From positions 1 through 17,176 of the forward strand of contig DASUBV010000058.1 in assembly GCA_035763085.1 (NCBI GenBank): DNA of 17,176 nucleotides, written 5' to 3'. The position numbers and the translations under genes are program-made. The first letter of the stretch is position 1. Each line of letters opens with the position of its first letter. The notes beneath the pieces were generated by a model. It did not search any database and was not told the DNA's origin. It saw only the letters and a program-made list of their open reading frames with translations. This document shows positions 6,619-14,283 of this stretch, one piece after another. This DNA comes from DASUBV01 sp035763085 (GTDB taxonomy: Bacteria; Actinomycetota; Actinomycetes; Streptosporangiales; Streptosporangiaceae).

Positions 6619-7566
6619 TCACCCCTTCTCCGCGCCTGCGGTGAGACCCTCGGTCAGCAGTCGCTCGGTGAAGAAAAACAGCACCAGGATGGGCACCGTC
6701 AGGATCACGGACCCGGCCATTAGAATAGTCGTCGGAATTTGGATGCTGCTGGAAAGCTGGGCCAGGCCCAGGGAAACCGTCCAGTTGCTCCGGTTGTCGA
6801 TCAGGAACAGCAGCGCGAACAGGTACTCATTCCAGGCGATCATGAACACGTACAGCGCGGTGGCCATGATCGCGGGCCGCGCCAGCGGCAGCGAGACATG
6901 CCACAGCACCTTCAGCCGCGAGCACCCGTCGGCCGCGGCGGCCTCCTCCAGGCTGCGCGGGACGGTCTCGAAGTAATTGCGCAGCATGTAAATGGCGATC
7001 GGCACCGTCTGCGAGATGTAGACCAGCACCAGGCCGGGCAGGCTGCCGCGCAGCCCGAGGCGGGTGAACAGCACGAACAGCGGGATGGCCAGGACGATGC
7101 TGGGGAACAGGTAGACGCTGACGAACAGCAGGTTCGCGTGGCGGCGGCCGGGGAACCGCAGCCGGGTCACCGCGTAGGCGCCGGGAATGGCGATGATCAG
7201 GGTCAGCAGCACGGTCAGCACCGACACCACGCCGCTGTTGCGCAGCAGGATCAGGAAGCCCTCGCCGCCGGCGGAAACCGGCTCCAGCACGGCCTTGTAG
7301 GTCGCGATGGTGAAGTCAGCCGCGGTCGGGAAAAGGCGGCCGGGGCTGAGCAGCAGCTGCTGGATGGTCCGCACCGACAGCAGCACCATGTAGTAGAAGG
7401 GGAAAAGGGTCACCACCGCGAATCCGGCGATGATGATCCACTTGAGCCAGCGGAAGATCAAGGTCTCGACCCGGTCGCGGCTCCACGGCCGCCGGGCGCG
7501 CTCGCGCGGCACCGGGCTGGCGGCCGGCGTGGCCGCGGGCGCGGCGGTGACGCTGGGCCCGGTCAT
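6619..7566 (-). CDS. Carbohydrate ABC transporter permease, MalG/CUT1-type
   Basis: 315 residues. A Pro/Ala/Arg-rich cytoplasmic tail of about 30 residues precedes six predicted membrane segments, the first near 41-63 (LKWIIIAGFAVVTLFPFYYM) and the last near 281-300. The EAA loop that contacts the ATPase is clear at about 207-225 (LEEAAAADG, then LWHVSLPLARP). The NEYLFAL segment after it is typical of MalG-like inner-membrane subunits. ATG 7566 overlaps the stop of the upstream permease by 4 nt (ATGA), so the two subunits are made coupled. It forms the heterodimeric pore with the product of 7563-8558. Confidence 0.95.
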   Translation of the reverse strand: MTGPSVTAAPAATPAASPVPRERARRPWSRDRVETLIFRWLKWIIIAGFAVVTLFPFYYMVLLSVRTIQQLLLSPGRLFPTAADFTIATYKAVLEPVSAGGEGFLILLRNSGVVSVLTVLLTLIIAIPGAYAVTRLRFPGRRHANLLFVSVYLFPSIVLAIPLFVLFTRLGLRGSLPGLVLVYISQTVPIAIYMLRNYFETVPRSLEEAAAADGCSRLKVLWHVSLPLARPAIMATALYVFMIAWNEYLFALLFLIDNRSNWTVSLGLAQLSSSIQIPTTILMAGSVILTVPILVLFFFTERLLTEGLTAGAEKG

Positions 7567-8558
7567 GCGCCCGCTCCTGTCTCGTCGGTGGACTTGTTGA
7601 AGAAGGCCAGGTAGATGCCCAGGCAGATGACCAGGACCACGGCCAGTACGACGGCCTGGGCGGCCGACTGCCCGATGTCGGCCTGCGAGGTCAGCAGCTG
7701 GTAGACGCGGACGCTGACGACGTCGGTCCCGGCCGATCCGCCGGTCAGCAGGAACACGTCGTCGAACTTATTGAAGGTCCAGATGAACCGCAGCACGGCC
7801 AGCACCGCGATGACCGTCCGCAGCTGCGGCCAGATGATGTGCCGGAACCGCTGGGTCGGGCAGGCGCCGTCGACGATCGCCGCCTCCTCCAGCTCCTTGG
7901 GGATCGCCTGCAGCCTGGCCAGGATGAACAGGAACGTGAAGGGGAAGTAGCGCCACACGTCGAAGGCGATCACGGTGAGCAGCGCCGTCGGCACGTGCAC
8001 GCTGGTACCGAACAGGCTGAGCTGGCCGGTCTGCTCCGACAGGAACGGGATCGCGTGGTGCCAGCCCAGGATATTGACGCCGATCTGGTTGGCGATGCCG
8101 AACTGCGGGTTCAGCATGATCTGCCACACGAAGGTCACCGCCACCACTGGCGCGATGTAGGGCAGCAGCATCGCGCCGCGGATCAGGCTGCGACCGCGAA
8201 ACGGGCTGCGCACCACCAGCGCGGCGACCAGGCCGACGCCGATGGACAGCGCGGTGCCCACGACGGTATAGGTCAGCGTGGTGGTGAGCGTGCTGAGGAA
8301 GCCGGGCGAGGTCAGCACGAGGCGGAAGTTCTCCAGCGTGTAACTGCCGAAGATGCCGGCCTCGCGCAGGTTCAGCAGCCTGATCCGCTGGAACGACAAC
8401 ATGATCGTCCACAGCACCGGCACGATCACGATGACCACCACGATCACCACGGTCGGCGAGATCAGCGTGAGCCCGGTCCGGGCCTCCTGGCGGGCCAGAG
8501 TGCCCGGACGCCCGCCCGGTCGCCTGAGCCTGGCCGGCCAGCGTGTCGTCGAAGCCAT
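7563..8558 (-). CDS. Carbohydrate ABC transporter permease, MalF/UgpA-type
   Basis: 331 residues with a basic N-terminal tail and six predicted membrane segments; the first, at about 30-52, is a run of Val/Ile (VVIVVVIVIVPVLW). The EAA motif is at about 222-241 (KELEEAAIVDG, then FRHIIWPQL). The ending VLVICLGIYLAFFNKS is characteristic of sugar permeases of the UgpA/MsmF type. The start ATG 8558 has a modest AGGTAGGG site. A 63-nt gap with a perfect hairpin separates it from the binding-protein gene upstream. It acts as one half of the transmembrane pore of the importer; no ATP-binding subunit is encoded nearby. Confidence 0.95.
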   Translation of the reverse strand: MASTTRWPARLRRPGGRPGTLARQEARTGLTLISPTVVIVVVIVIVPVLWTIMLSFQRIRLLNLREAGIFGSYTLENFRLVLTSPGFLSTLTTTLTYTVVGTALSIGVGLVAALVVRSPFRGRSLIRGAMLLPYIAPVVAVTFVWQIMLNPQFGIANQIGVNILGWHHAIPFLSEQTGQLSLFGTSVHVPTALLTVIAFDVWRYFPFTFLFILARLQAIPKELEEAAIVDGACPTQRFRHIIWPQLRTVIAVLAVLRFIWTFNKFDDVFLLTGGSAGTDVVSVRVYQLLTSQADIGQSAAQAVVLAVVLVICLGIYLAFFNKSTDETGAGA

Positions 8559-8585
8559 GCCCTACCTATCCCGGCCGTGCCGGGC

Positions 8586-8601
8586 GGGCGGCGGGCCGCC
8601 C
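8586..8601. promoter_or_regulatory. Intercistronic hairpin between binding protein and permease genes
   Basis: GGGCGG (8586-8591), loop CGGG, CCGCCC (8596-8601) forms a perfect 6-bp GC stem, followed on the plus strand by an 8-C run (8599-8606). Such hairpins after sugar-binding-protein genes often stabilise or partly terminate the mRNA, so that the binding protein is made in excess over the permeases. The role here is inferred. Confidence 0.4.
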
Positions 8602-8621
8602 CCCCCGCACGGCGCTGCTTG

Positions 8622-10022
8622 CTACTGCGATGACTTGATCTGCGCGACGGCCTGCTGAGCCTGCTGCGCCGCGCCCGCCGCGGTGATCGTGCCGCTGGCC
8701 GCGGCCGCCACCGCCTTGGGCACCACGAGCTGGCCCGATGCCGCGCCGACCAGGGCGCCCTGGCCGACGTCCAGGCCCCACCGGTGGATCGAGTTGGGGC
8801 TGACCTTGAGGATGTTCAGCACGCTGGCCGGGTAGAACTTCGCCAGCGGCGCCCGGGTGTCCACGCCGGTGTTCAGGTGCGTCCACGCGTCGGCGTACAG
8901 GGTCGGGTTGGCCATCGTGCCGTGCCGGACCGGGAACTTGCCCTCCGGCGACATGCCCAGCCAGCTGGTGTAGCCCTTGCTCAGCATGAACTCGATGAAC
9001 TTCTCCGCGGCCGACGCGTGCGCGGTCTTGGTGATCGTCCAGGAGGTGACCTCGCCGAACTGGGCCGGCGCCGTGCCGTCGGGGCCCTGGACCGCGGTCA
9101 CGATGCCGCTGTTCTTGGCCAGGAAGGCGTGGTCGGACTTGCACTGCGGGCAGGTGGGCAGGTCCTCGTTGACCAGGCCGGCCATCTCGCCCAGCAGGTA
9201 GGAGGACCAGACCACCATGGCGGCCTTGCCGGCGAAGTACGTCGCCCGGGTGGTGTCCACCGTCTGGGTGCCGCGCACCGAATCGTTGCGGACCAGGTTG
9301 GTGTACCAGTTGAACGTGTCCTGGCACGGCTTGCTGTCCAGGCTCGGCTGGCCGCCGGAGCTCACCATCTGGCAGCCGTTGGCCAGCGCGAAGTACTCGA
9401 AGGTCTGCTCGGTGAAGGCGTCGGCCGGGTCGGTGGCCATGGTGATCCCGGCCATGCCGGGCGAGTTCAGCTTCTGGGCCGCCGCCTGGATCCTGGCGTA
9501 GGTGGTGGGGGCGGGCAGGTGCGCCTTGTCGAACAGGTCCTTGCGGTAGATCAGCAGCTGCACCCACGCGTCGCTGGGCACCGCGGCCTGGGCGCCCTTG
9601 TACTGGGTCAGCCGGATCGCGCTCTGGTCGAAGGTGCTCGGGCCCAGCTCGCTGATCACGGCCTTGGCCGCAGCGGTGTTCAGCAGGTCGTTGCTGGCCA
9701 GGTACTGGACAGAGTCCAGCGGCAGCGCGCCGATGACGTCGGGCAGCTTGCCGGCTGCCGCGTCCTCGGTGACCAGCTGCTGGAACTGGTTCTCATCGAG
9801 CCCGACGAGCTTGACCTTGATCCCGGTCTGCGCGGTGAACTTGGCCGCCTGCTCCTTGGTGATGGCGATGCGGCTCGGGTCGTTCTCCTCGCTCCAGACC
9901 GTGATCTGCTTGGCCGAGCCATGGCTGCCGCTGCCGCCTGATCCCGATGACGAGCCGCATGCGGCAGCCGCGAGAATGCAGGCAAGTGCGATGCCCGCGG
10001 CGACGAACCCTTGTGGTTTCAT
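8622..10022 (-). CDS. Extracellular sugar-binding lipoprotein of ABC importer
   Basis: 466 residues. Start ATG 10022 has GGAAAGGA upstream. A lipoprotein signal (MKPQGFVAAGIALACILAAAAC) is followed by a Ser/Gly-rich tether; the lipobox AAAC places the modified cysteine at about residue 22. The mature protein begins ITVWSEENDPSRIAITKEQAAKF, the typical first strand of CUT1 solute-binding proteins, and continues DVIGALPLDSVQYLASNDLL and DAWVQLLIYRKDLFDKAHLP, as in MalE-like proteins. It binds the substrate outside the cell and delivers it to the two permeases. Four cysteines in the mature part (ANGCQMV, SKPCQDT and a CPQC pair) could form disulfides, which is uncommon in this family. The sugar bound cannot be read from sequence. 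Confidence 0.95.
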   Translation of the reverse strand: MKPQGFVAAGIALACILAAAACGSSSGSGGSGSHGSAKQITVWSEENDPSRIAITKEQAAKFTAQTGIKVKLVGLDENQFQQLVTEDAAAGKLPDVIGALPLDSVQYLASNDLLNTAAAKAVISELGPSTFDQSAIRLTQYKGAQAAVPSDAWVQLLIYRKDLFDKAHLPAPTTYARIQAAAQKLNSPGMAGITMATDPADAFTEQTFEYFALANGCQMVSSGGQPSLDSKPCQDTFNWYTNLVRNDSVRGTQTVDTTRATYFAGKAAMVVWSSYLLGEMAGLVNEDLPTCPQCKSDHAFLAKNSGIVTAVQGPDGTAPAQFGEVTSWTITKTAHASAAEKFIEFMLSKGYTSWLGMSPEGKFPVRHGTMANPTLYADAWTHLNTGVDTRAPLAKFYPASVLNILKVSPNSIHRWGLDVGQGALVGAASGQLVVPKAVAAAASGTITAAGAAQQAQQAVAQIKSSQ

Positions 10023-10061
10023 GCCGATCCTTTCCTGAAATCGCCCTGCGCCGGCGGCCCG

Positions 10062-10982
10062 TCAGTCCGCTAGCAGGGAAGAGAGGGTCCGGTAGGCGAT
10101 TGCCAGCCCGGTCTTGGTGCGCTCCTCGGTGCCGCCCCACAGCGGGTCCTCGTGCTCGACGGACACCGTGCCGTCAAACCCGTGCTCGTACAGCACGTCG
10201 ATGATCTTGCGCCAGTCGACGTCGCCCAGGCCCGGCACCCGGAACCGCCACCAGCTGTGATCCCACGGGTTCTCGCGCTCGATGGTCTTGCCGAAGAACC
10301 CGTACCGGTTGATCCGCCCGTCCAGGACCTCGACGTCCTTGGCCTGGACGTGCGCGACGTGCTGGACATGGGCGCGCAGCGCGGTCACCGGGTCGATGCC
10401 CAGCCCCACCAGGTGGGACGGGTCGTAATTGAGCCACAGCCCGAGGCCGGTGAGCCAGTCCCACAGCTCGGGGGAGTAGGCGATGTTGGCCGGGTACGCG
10501 TCGGGGTGCCAGCCCTCCATCGGGCAGTTCTCGATCACCAGCCTGATGCCGGCGCGGGTGGCGTGCTCGACCAGCGGCGCGAACACGCGCTCGGCCTCCC
10601 GCACGTTCTCCTTGACCGGGCGGGTGATGTCGCGGCCGATGAATGTGCCGACCGTCGGGCAGCCGAGCCGGGCGGCGGCGTCGATGCAGGCGTGCACGTG
10701 CGCGTTCACGGCCTGCCGGGTGGCCGGGTCGTGATGCAGGTTGTTCTCGTAGAAGGCCAGCGACGAGATCGACAGCGCGCGGTCGGCGAACATCGCCCGC
10801 ACGGCCGCCGCGGCCGCGTCATCCAGCGACTCGGTCGCGATGTGCGTGGCGGTGAACGGCCGGTCGTCGCTGCGCGGCCAGGCCGCGACCTCGAGCGAGC
10901 CAAAGCCCTGGGCTGCTGCCCAGTCGGCCACCTTTTCCAGGGGCAAGCCGGGAAGGCAGGCCGTCAGGAAGCCCAGTTTCAT
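10062..10982 (-). CDS. Sugar phosphate isomerase/epimerase-like TIM barrel (transport operon)
   Basis: 306 residues from ATG 10982. An in-frame ATG at 11054 would add 24 unlike residues and start inside the operator, whereas the family N-terminus MKLGFLTACLPGLPLEKVADWAA fits 10982. Expected metal ligands: E151 (VIENCPMEGWHP), D187 and nearby H190 (LNYDPSHL), position 213 (HVQAKDVEV) and E276 (SVEHEDP). Position 213 is Gln where most relatives with this HAKD(T/V)E motif have His. RFRVPGLGDVDWRKI is the usual loop before the last strand. These long members (about 300 residues) are common in keto-sugar and inositol-like catabolic clusters. First gene of the minus-strand operon, 39 nt upstream of the binding-protein gene. 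Probably a cytoplasmic isomerase or epimerase acting on the imported compound or its oxidised form. Confidence 0.9.
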   Translation of the reverse strand: MKLGFLTACLPGLPLEKVADWAAAQGFGSLEVAAWPRSDDRPFTATHIATESLDDAAAAAVRAMFADRALSISSLAFYENNLHHDPATRQAVNAHVHACIDAAARLGCPTVGTFIGRDITRPVKENVREAERVFAPLVEHATRAGIRLVIENCPMEGWHPDAYPANIAYSPELWDWLTGLGLWLNYDPSHLVGLGIDPVTALRAHVQHVAHVQAKDVEVLDGRINRYGFFGKTIERENPWDHSWWRFRVPGLGDVDWRKIIDVLYEHGFDGTVSVEHEDPLWGGTEERTKTGLAIAYRTLSSLLAD

Positions 10983-11055
10983 CGAGATCCAATCGCAAGC
11001 CGCCCGGGGGTCGGCGCCAGCAACTTCGGCAGAGTTTGGCACCGACTTTGGCATC

Positions 11056-11071
11056 TTGACAAGACCTAAGT
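11056..11071 (+). promoter_or_regulatory. Candidate operator B in the divergent promoter
   Basis: TTGACAAGACCTAAGT lies between the minus-strand transport operon and the plus-strand catabolic operon. It nearly matches operator A at 1561-1575 in reverse orientation. It contains TTGACA, a perfect -35 word on the plus strand, and TTGTCA on the minus strand, within the near-palindrome CTTGACAAG (11055-11063). One bound protein could thus control both directions. A -10 for the plus strand may be the GGATAAC region at 11082-11088, though the spacing is long; for the minus strand CAAACT, 18 nt beyond TTGTCA, is possible. Confidence 0.55.
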
Positions 11072-11135
11072 CTCACCTCTTGGATAACGAACGGGTTCCT
11101 GGAAGGGACGAACTCTCATCCTTGGAAGGAGTGAC

Positions 11136-12185
11136 GTGGAGCGAGCTGTGTGCTTCGCCTCTCCGCGCGTCGTGACTCTGGAGGACTCCCCGCCGCTGGC
11201 GGCCGGGCCCGGGCAGGTCCGGCTGCGGACGTTGTACTCGGGGATCTCGGCCGGCACCGAGCTGACCGCCTACCTCGGCTCCAACCCGTACCTGACGCGG
11301 AGCTGGGACACCGGCCGCCGCCTGTTCGTCGAGGGCGCGGCGACGTTCCCGTACCCGGTGACAGGCTGGGGGTACGAGGAGGTCGGCGTGGTCACCGGGG
11401 ACAGTGCCGAGGCGGGGCTGCACGCCGGGGACGTGGTCTGGGGCATCTGGGGTCACCGCAGCGACGGGCTGCTGCCGGCCGCGCAGGCTGCCCGCCAGGT
11501 CCTGCCGCCCGGCACCGACCCGGTCGCCGGTGTCTTCGCCCGGCCCGGCGCCATCGCCCTCAACGCGCTCCTGGACGCCGACGCCCATCCCGGCGAGACC
11601 GTCGCGGTGTTCGGCCAGGGCGTGATCGGCCTGCTGGCCACCCGGCTGCTGGCGCTCAGCGGGGTGCGGGTCATCGCGGTGGACACCCAGCCCGCCCGGC
11701 TGGCCATCAGCGAGTCCTCGGGTGCCTGGCAGACGGTTACGGCCGGGCCCGACGCCGGCGTCGCCGAGCAGGTCAAGCAGCTCACGCACAACCACGGCGC
11801 CGATGTCTGCATCGAGCTGAGCGGGTCCTACGCGGCGCTGCACGAGGCCATCCGCGCGGTCTGCTACGGCGGCCGGGTGGTCGCGGCCGGCTTCTACCAG
11901 GGCAGCGGCTCGGACCTGCGGCTCGGCGAGGAGTTCCACCACAACCGGGTGGAGATCGTGGCGTCACAGATCTCCGGGCCGCCGTTCCGGCACCGCAGCC
12001 GGTGGACCCGCGAGCGGCTGCACGAGGAGTTCATGCGGCTGGTGACCGAGGGCCAGGTGGACCCGCGGCCGCTGGTCAGCCACGTGCTGCCGGCCGCCGC
12101 CGTGGCCGGCGCGTTCACGGCCATCACCGACCCCGCTGCCGGCGCCCTGCAGGTCGTGCTCGACTTCCGATCGGAGCAATCATGA
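11136..12185 (+). CDS. YcjQ-like MDR dehydrogenase (probable glycoside 3-dehydrogenase)
   Basis: 349 residues from GTG 11136, with GGAAGGAG upstream. GroES-like half: YSGISAGTELTAYLGSNPYL (34-53), without the catalytic-zinc cysteine. Rossmann half: VAVFGQGVIGLLATRL, glycines at 160, 162 and 165, with AVD at 181-183 suggesting NAD. The C-terminal order GADVCIELSG, YGGRVVAAGFYQG, LGEEFHHNRVEI and RSRWTRERLHEEF parallels E. coli YcjQ as I recall it (GADVIIETSG, YGGTISYVAF, LGREAHFNNAKIVFSR, YPRWSRKRIEE). YcjQ is a D-guloside 3-dehydrogenase. The next gene is a YcjR homologue, the same pairing as in E. coli. Likely reaction: NAD-linked oxidation or reduction at C3 of an imported glycoside. The stop overlaps the next start (ATGA). 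Family assignment is firm; the substrate is inferred. Confidence 0.88.
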   Translation: MERAVCFASPRVVTLEDSPPLAAGPGQVRLRTLYSGISAGTELTAYLGSNPYLTRSWDTGRRLFVEGAATFPYPVTGWGYEEVGVVTGDSAEAGLHAGDVVWGIWGHRSDGLLPAAQAARQVLPPGTDPVAGVFARPGAIALNALLDADAHPGETVAVFGQGVIGLLATRLLALSGVRVIAVDTQPARLAISESSGAWQTVTAGPDAGVAEQVKQLTHNHGADVCIELSGSYAALHEAIRAVCYGGRVVAAGFYQGSGSDLRLGEEFHHNRVEIVASQISGPPFRHRSRWTRERLHEEFMRLVTEGQVDPRPLVSHVLPAAAVAGAFTAITDPAAGALQVVLDFRSEQS

Positions 12186-12976
12186 AGCTGTCGTGTCAGG
12201 AGCAGCTGCTGCCCGGCGGCAGCCTGGCCGAGAAGTTCGAGTTCGCGCTGGCCGCGGGCTGGGAGGCAATCGAGCTGCGCGGCAAGGGCGGCTTCGCCTT
12301 CCGCGACCGCCTCCCCGAGCTCAAGGCGGCCGCTCGCGCGGGCGTGGTCATGCCCACCGTGTGCGTCGAGATGGATCACTTCATCGGCGACTTCGACGAG
12401 GGCCGCCGGGAGGACGCCATCGCCAACATGGCCTCCCAGCTCAGCGTCATGGCCGAGATCGGCGGCCAGGGCGCGATGACCCCGGCCTCGTGGGGCATGT
12501 TCAGCCTCCGGCTGCCGCCGTTCGTCCCGCCCCGCCCGCCCGAGCAGGACCGGGCCGTCCTGGTGGACGCGCTGGGCCGGCTCGGCGAGCACGCCCGGCG
12601 CGAGGGCGTCGAACTCTACCTCGAGCCGCTGAACCGGTACGAGGACCACATGGTCAACCGGCTGTCTGACGCGGTCGCGCTGATCCGCCAGGCCGGCACG
12701 GGCGCGGTCAAGGTGGCCGCCGACACCTACCACATGAACATCGAGGAAGCCGATCCGTGCGCGTCACTGCGCGCGGCCGCGCCCTTTCTGGGCCACGTCC
12801 AGGTCAGCGACTCCAACCGGCTGGAGCCCGGCGCCGGTCACGTGCAGTTCGCCGCCCTGTTCGCCGCGCTGCGCGAGGTCGGCTACTCCGGCATGCTGGC
12901 CCTGGAGAGCCGCCTGAGCGGCCCGGCCGACGAGGTGCTGCCGCGGTCGGCTGCCTTCCTGCGTGAGTGCCGGTGA
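12182..12976 (+). CDS. YcjR-like 3-keto-glycoside epimerase (SIP TIM barrel)
   Basis: 264 residues, the same length class as E. coli YcjR (about 262), with long colinear matches from memory: FIGDF, GGQG followed by WGMFSLRLPP, YLEPLNRYEDHMVNRLSDA, DTYHMNIEE and LGHVQVSDSNR. YcjR converts 3-dehydro-D-gulosides to 3-dehydro-D-glucosides by C4 epimerisation, using a divalent metal. Predicted ligands here are E148, D181, position 207 and E242, aligned with E146, D179, H205 and E240 of YcjR. Position 207 is Gln in place of the His; Gln is a known ligand in hydroxypyruvate isomerases, so activity is not excluded. Start ATG 12182 overlaps the YcjQ-like stop (ATGA), and the hydrolase gene follows with a GTGA overlap. 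This is the best functional anchor in the locus. Confidence 0.9.
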   Translation: MKLSCQEQLLPGGSLAEKFEFALAAGWEAIELRGKGGFAFRDRLPELKAAARAGVVMPTVCVEMDHFIGDFDEGRREDAIANMASQLSVMAEIGGQGAMTPASWGMFSLRLPPFVPPRPPEQDRAVLVDALGRLGEHARREGVELYLEPLNRYEDHMVNRLSDAVALIRQAGTGAVKVAADTYHMNIEEADPCASLRAAAPFLGHVQVSDSNRLEPGAGHVQFAALFAALREVGYSGMLALESRLSGPADEVLPRSAAFLRECR

Positions 12977-14283
12977 ACCAGCGCGAGCTGTGGGACTCGG
13001 CAGTAGCGACACTCGAGCGGAACTGGGGCGGCTCGGCCACGCTGCCATCGGCCAGCCAGTACCCGCACCAGTGGAGCTGGGACTCGGCGTTCATCAGCAT
13101 CGGCCTGGCGCGCTGCAACCCGGCCCGCGCGCAGGCTGAGCTGAATTCCCTGTTCGCCGGGCAGTGGGAGGACGGCCGGCTGCCGCATATCCTGTTCTCG
13201 CCCGGCGAGCAGGAGGACGCCTACTTTCCCGGGCCGGCGTTCTGGGACAGCCGCGCCCGGCCCGGCACCCCGGCCATCGCCACCTCGGGCCTGATCCAGC
13301 CGCCGGTGCACGCACGGGCCGTCCTGGCCGTTGCCCGGGCCAGCCGCGGCGCCAACGGCGCCGCGCACTTTCTGCAGCAGGCCTACAGCAGGCTGGTCCG
13401 CTGGCACGAGTACCTGCGCGGGCACCGCGACGTCGGCGGGGCCGGGCTGGCCGCGATCGCGCATCCCTGGGAATCGGGCCTGGACAACAGCCCGCTGTGG
13501 GACGGGCCGCTGGCGGCGGTGCGCCAGCCCGCCCAGGCACCGCGGTTCGCCCGCCGCGACATCAGCCACGTGGATGCCCGGCACCGGCCGACCAACCACG
13601 ACTACCAGCAGTACGTGGTGCTGGCGGAGCAGTACCGCGACACCGGGTATGACGATGCGACGCTGCCGGGCGCCCAGTTCCTCGTCGAGGACCCGCTGTT
13701 CAACGCCGTGATGCTGGACGCCGAGCTGTGCCTGGCACAGATCGCCGGCGAACTCGGCCTGGAAGCGGGGCCGCACGAGCGGCACGCCCGCCGCCTGCAC
13801 ACGGCGCTGCTGGCCCGGCTGTGGGACGAGCGCATCGGCGCCTTCACCGCCCGCGACCTGCGCACCGGCCAGACCGTCGGGGTGCTCACCATCTCCGGCC
13901 TGATGCCGCTGCTCGACCCGTGGCTGCCGGCCGATGTCAGCGGCCGCCTGGCGGAGGTCGCGGCGTCCCCCGCCTTCATCGGCGGTGCCGCCTACCCCGT
14001 GCCGACCACCCCGCCGGACTCGCTGGCGTTCGACCGGCACCGGTACTGGCGCGGGCCGACGTGGATGAACACCAACTGGCTGCTCGGCCAGGCCCTGCGG
14101 CAGACGGGGAACACCGAGCTGGCCGGCCAGATCGCCGCGTCCTCGCTGCGCCTGATGAGCGCGGCTGGATTTCGCGAGTACTACGACCCTCTCGACGGTA
14201 CTGGCCTGGGCGCCGGCGGCTTCAGCTGGAGCGCTGCCCTGGCTCTGGACTGGCTGGCCGGCCTGGCATCATCGGAAACATGA
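12973..14283 (+). CDS. Six-hairpin glycoside hydrolase, mannosyl/glucosylglycerate hydrolase-like (GH63-related)
   Basis: 436 residues from GTG 12973, which overlaps the previous stop (GTGA); an in-frame GTG at 12967 would add two residues. No signal peptide, so cytoplasmic. (alpha/alpha)6-barrel hydrolase motifs in order: QYPHQWSWDSAF (about 29-40), WESGLDNSPLWD (166-177), PTNHDYQQYVVLAEQY (206-221), RYWRGPTWMNTNWL (357-370) and GFREYYDPLDGTGLGAGGFSW (about 399-419, split here into its two halves). By comparison with mannosylglycerate and glucosylglycerate hydrolases, D171 in GLDNSP would be the general acid and E402 in REYYDP the base. These enzymes invert and cleave small alpha-glycosides. 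In this operon it probably releases the sugar after epimerisation or cleaves the imported glycoside. Its relatives also include trehalase/GH63-type enzymes, so the substrate is uncertain. Confidence 0.88.
   Translation: MNQRELWDSAVATLERNWGGSATLPSASQYPHQWSWDSAFISIGLARCNPARAQAELNSLFAGQWEDGRLPHILFSPGEQEDAYFPGPAFWDSRARPGTPAIATSGLIQPPVHARAVLAVARASRGANGAAHFLQQAYSRLVRWHEYLRGHRDVGGAGLAAIAHPWESGLDNSPLWDGPLAAVRQPAQAPRFARRDISHVDARHRPTNHDYQQYVVLAEQYRDTGYDDATLPGAQFLVEDPLFNAVMLDAELCLAQIAGELGLEAGPHERHARRLHTALLARLWDERIGAFTARDLRTGQTVGVLTISGLMPLLDPWLPADVSGRLAEVAASPAFIGGAAYPVPTTPPDSLAFDRHRYWRGPTWMNTNWLLGQALRQTGNTELAGQIAASSLRLMSAAGFREYYDPLDGTGLGAGGFSWSAALALDWLAGLASSET

Noticed and set aside
10983..11054. Longer N-terminus for the transport-operon SIP (start at ATG 11054)
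   Set aside because: Adds 24 residues unlike the family and would begin one base from the candidate operator; the family N-terminus fits ATG 10982.
11150..12976. 608-codon plus-strand open frame overlapping the YcjQ-like gene
   Set aside because: Its first two thirds are an Arg/Gly/Pro-rich shadow of the dehydrogenase in another frame; only the part from ATG 12182 is a real gene.
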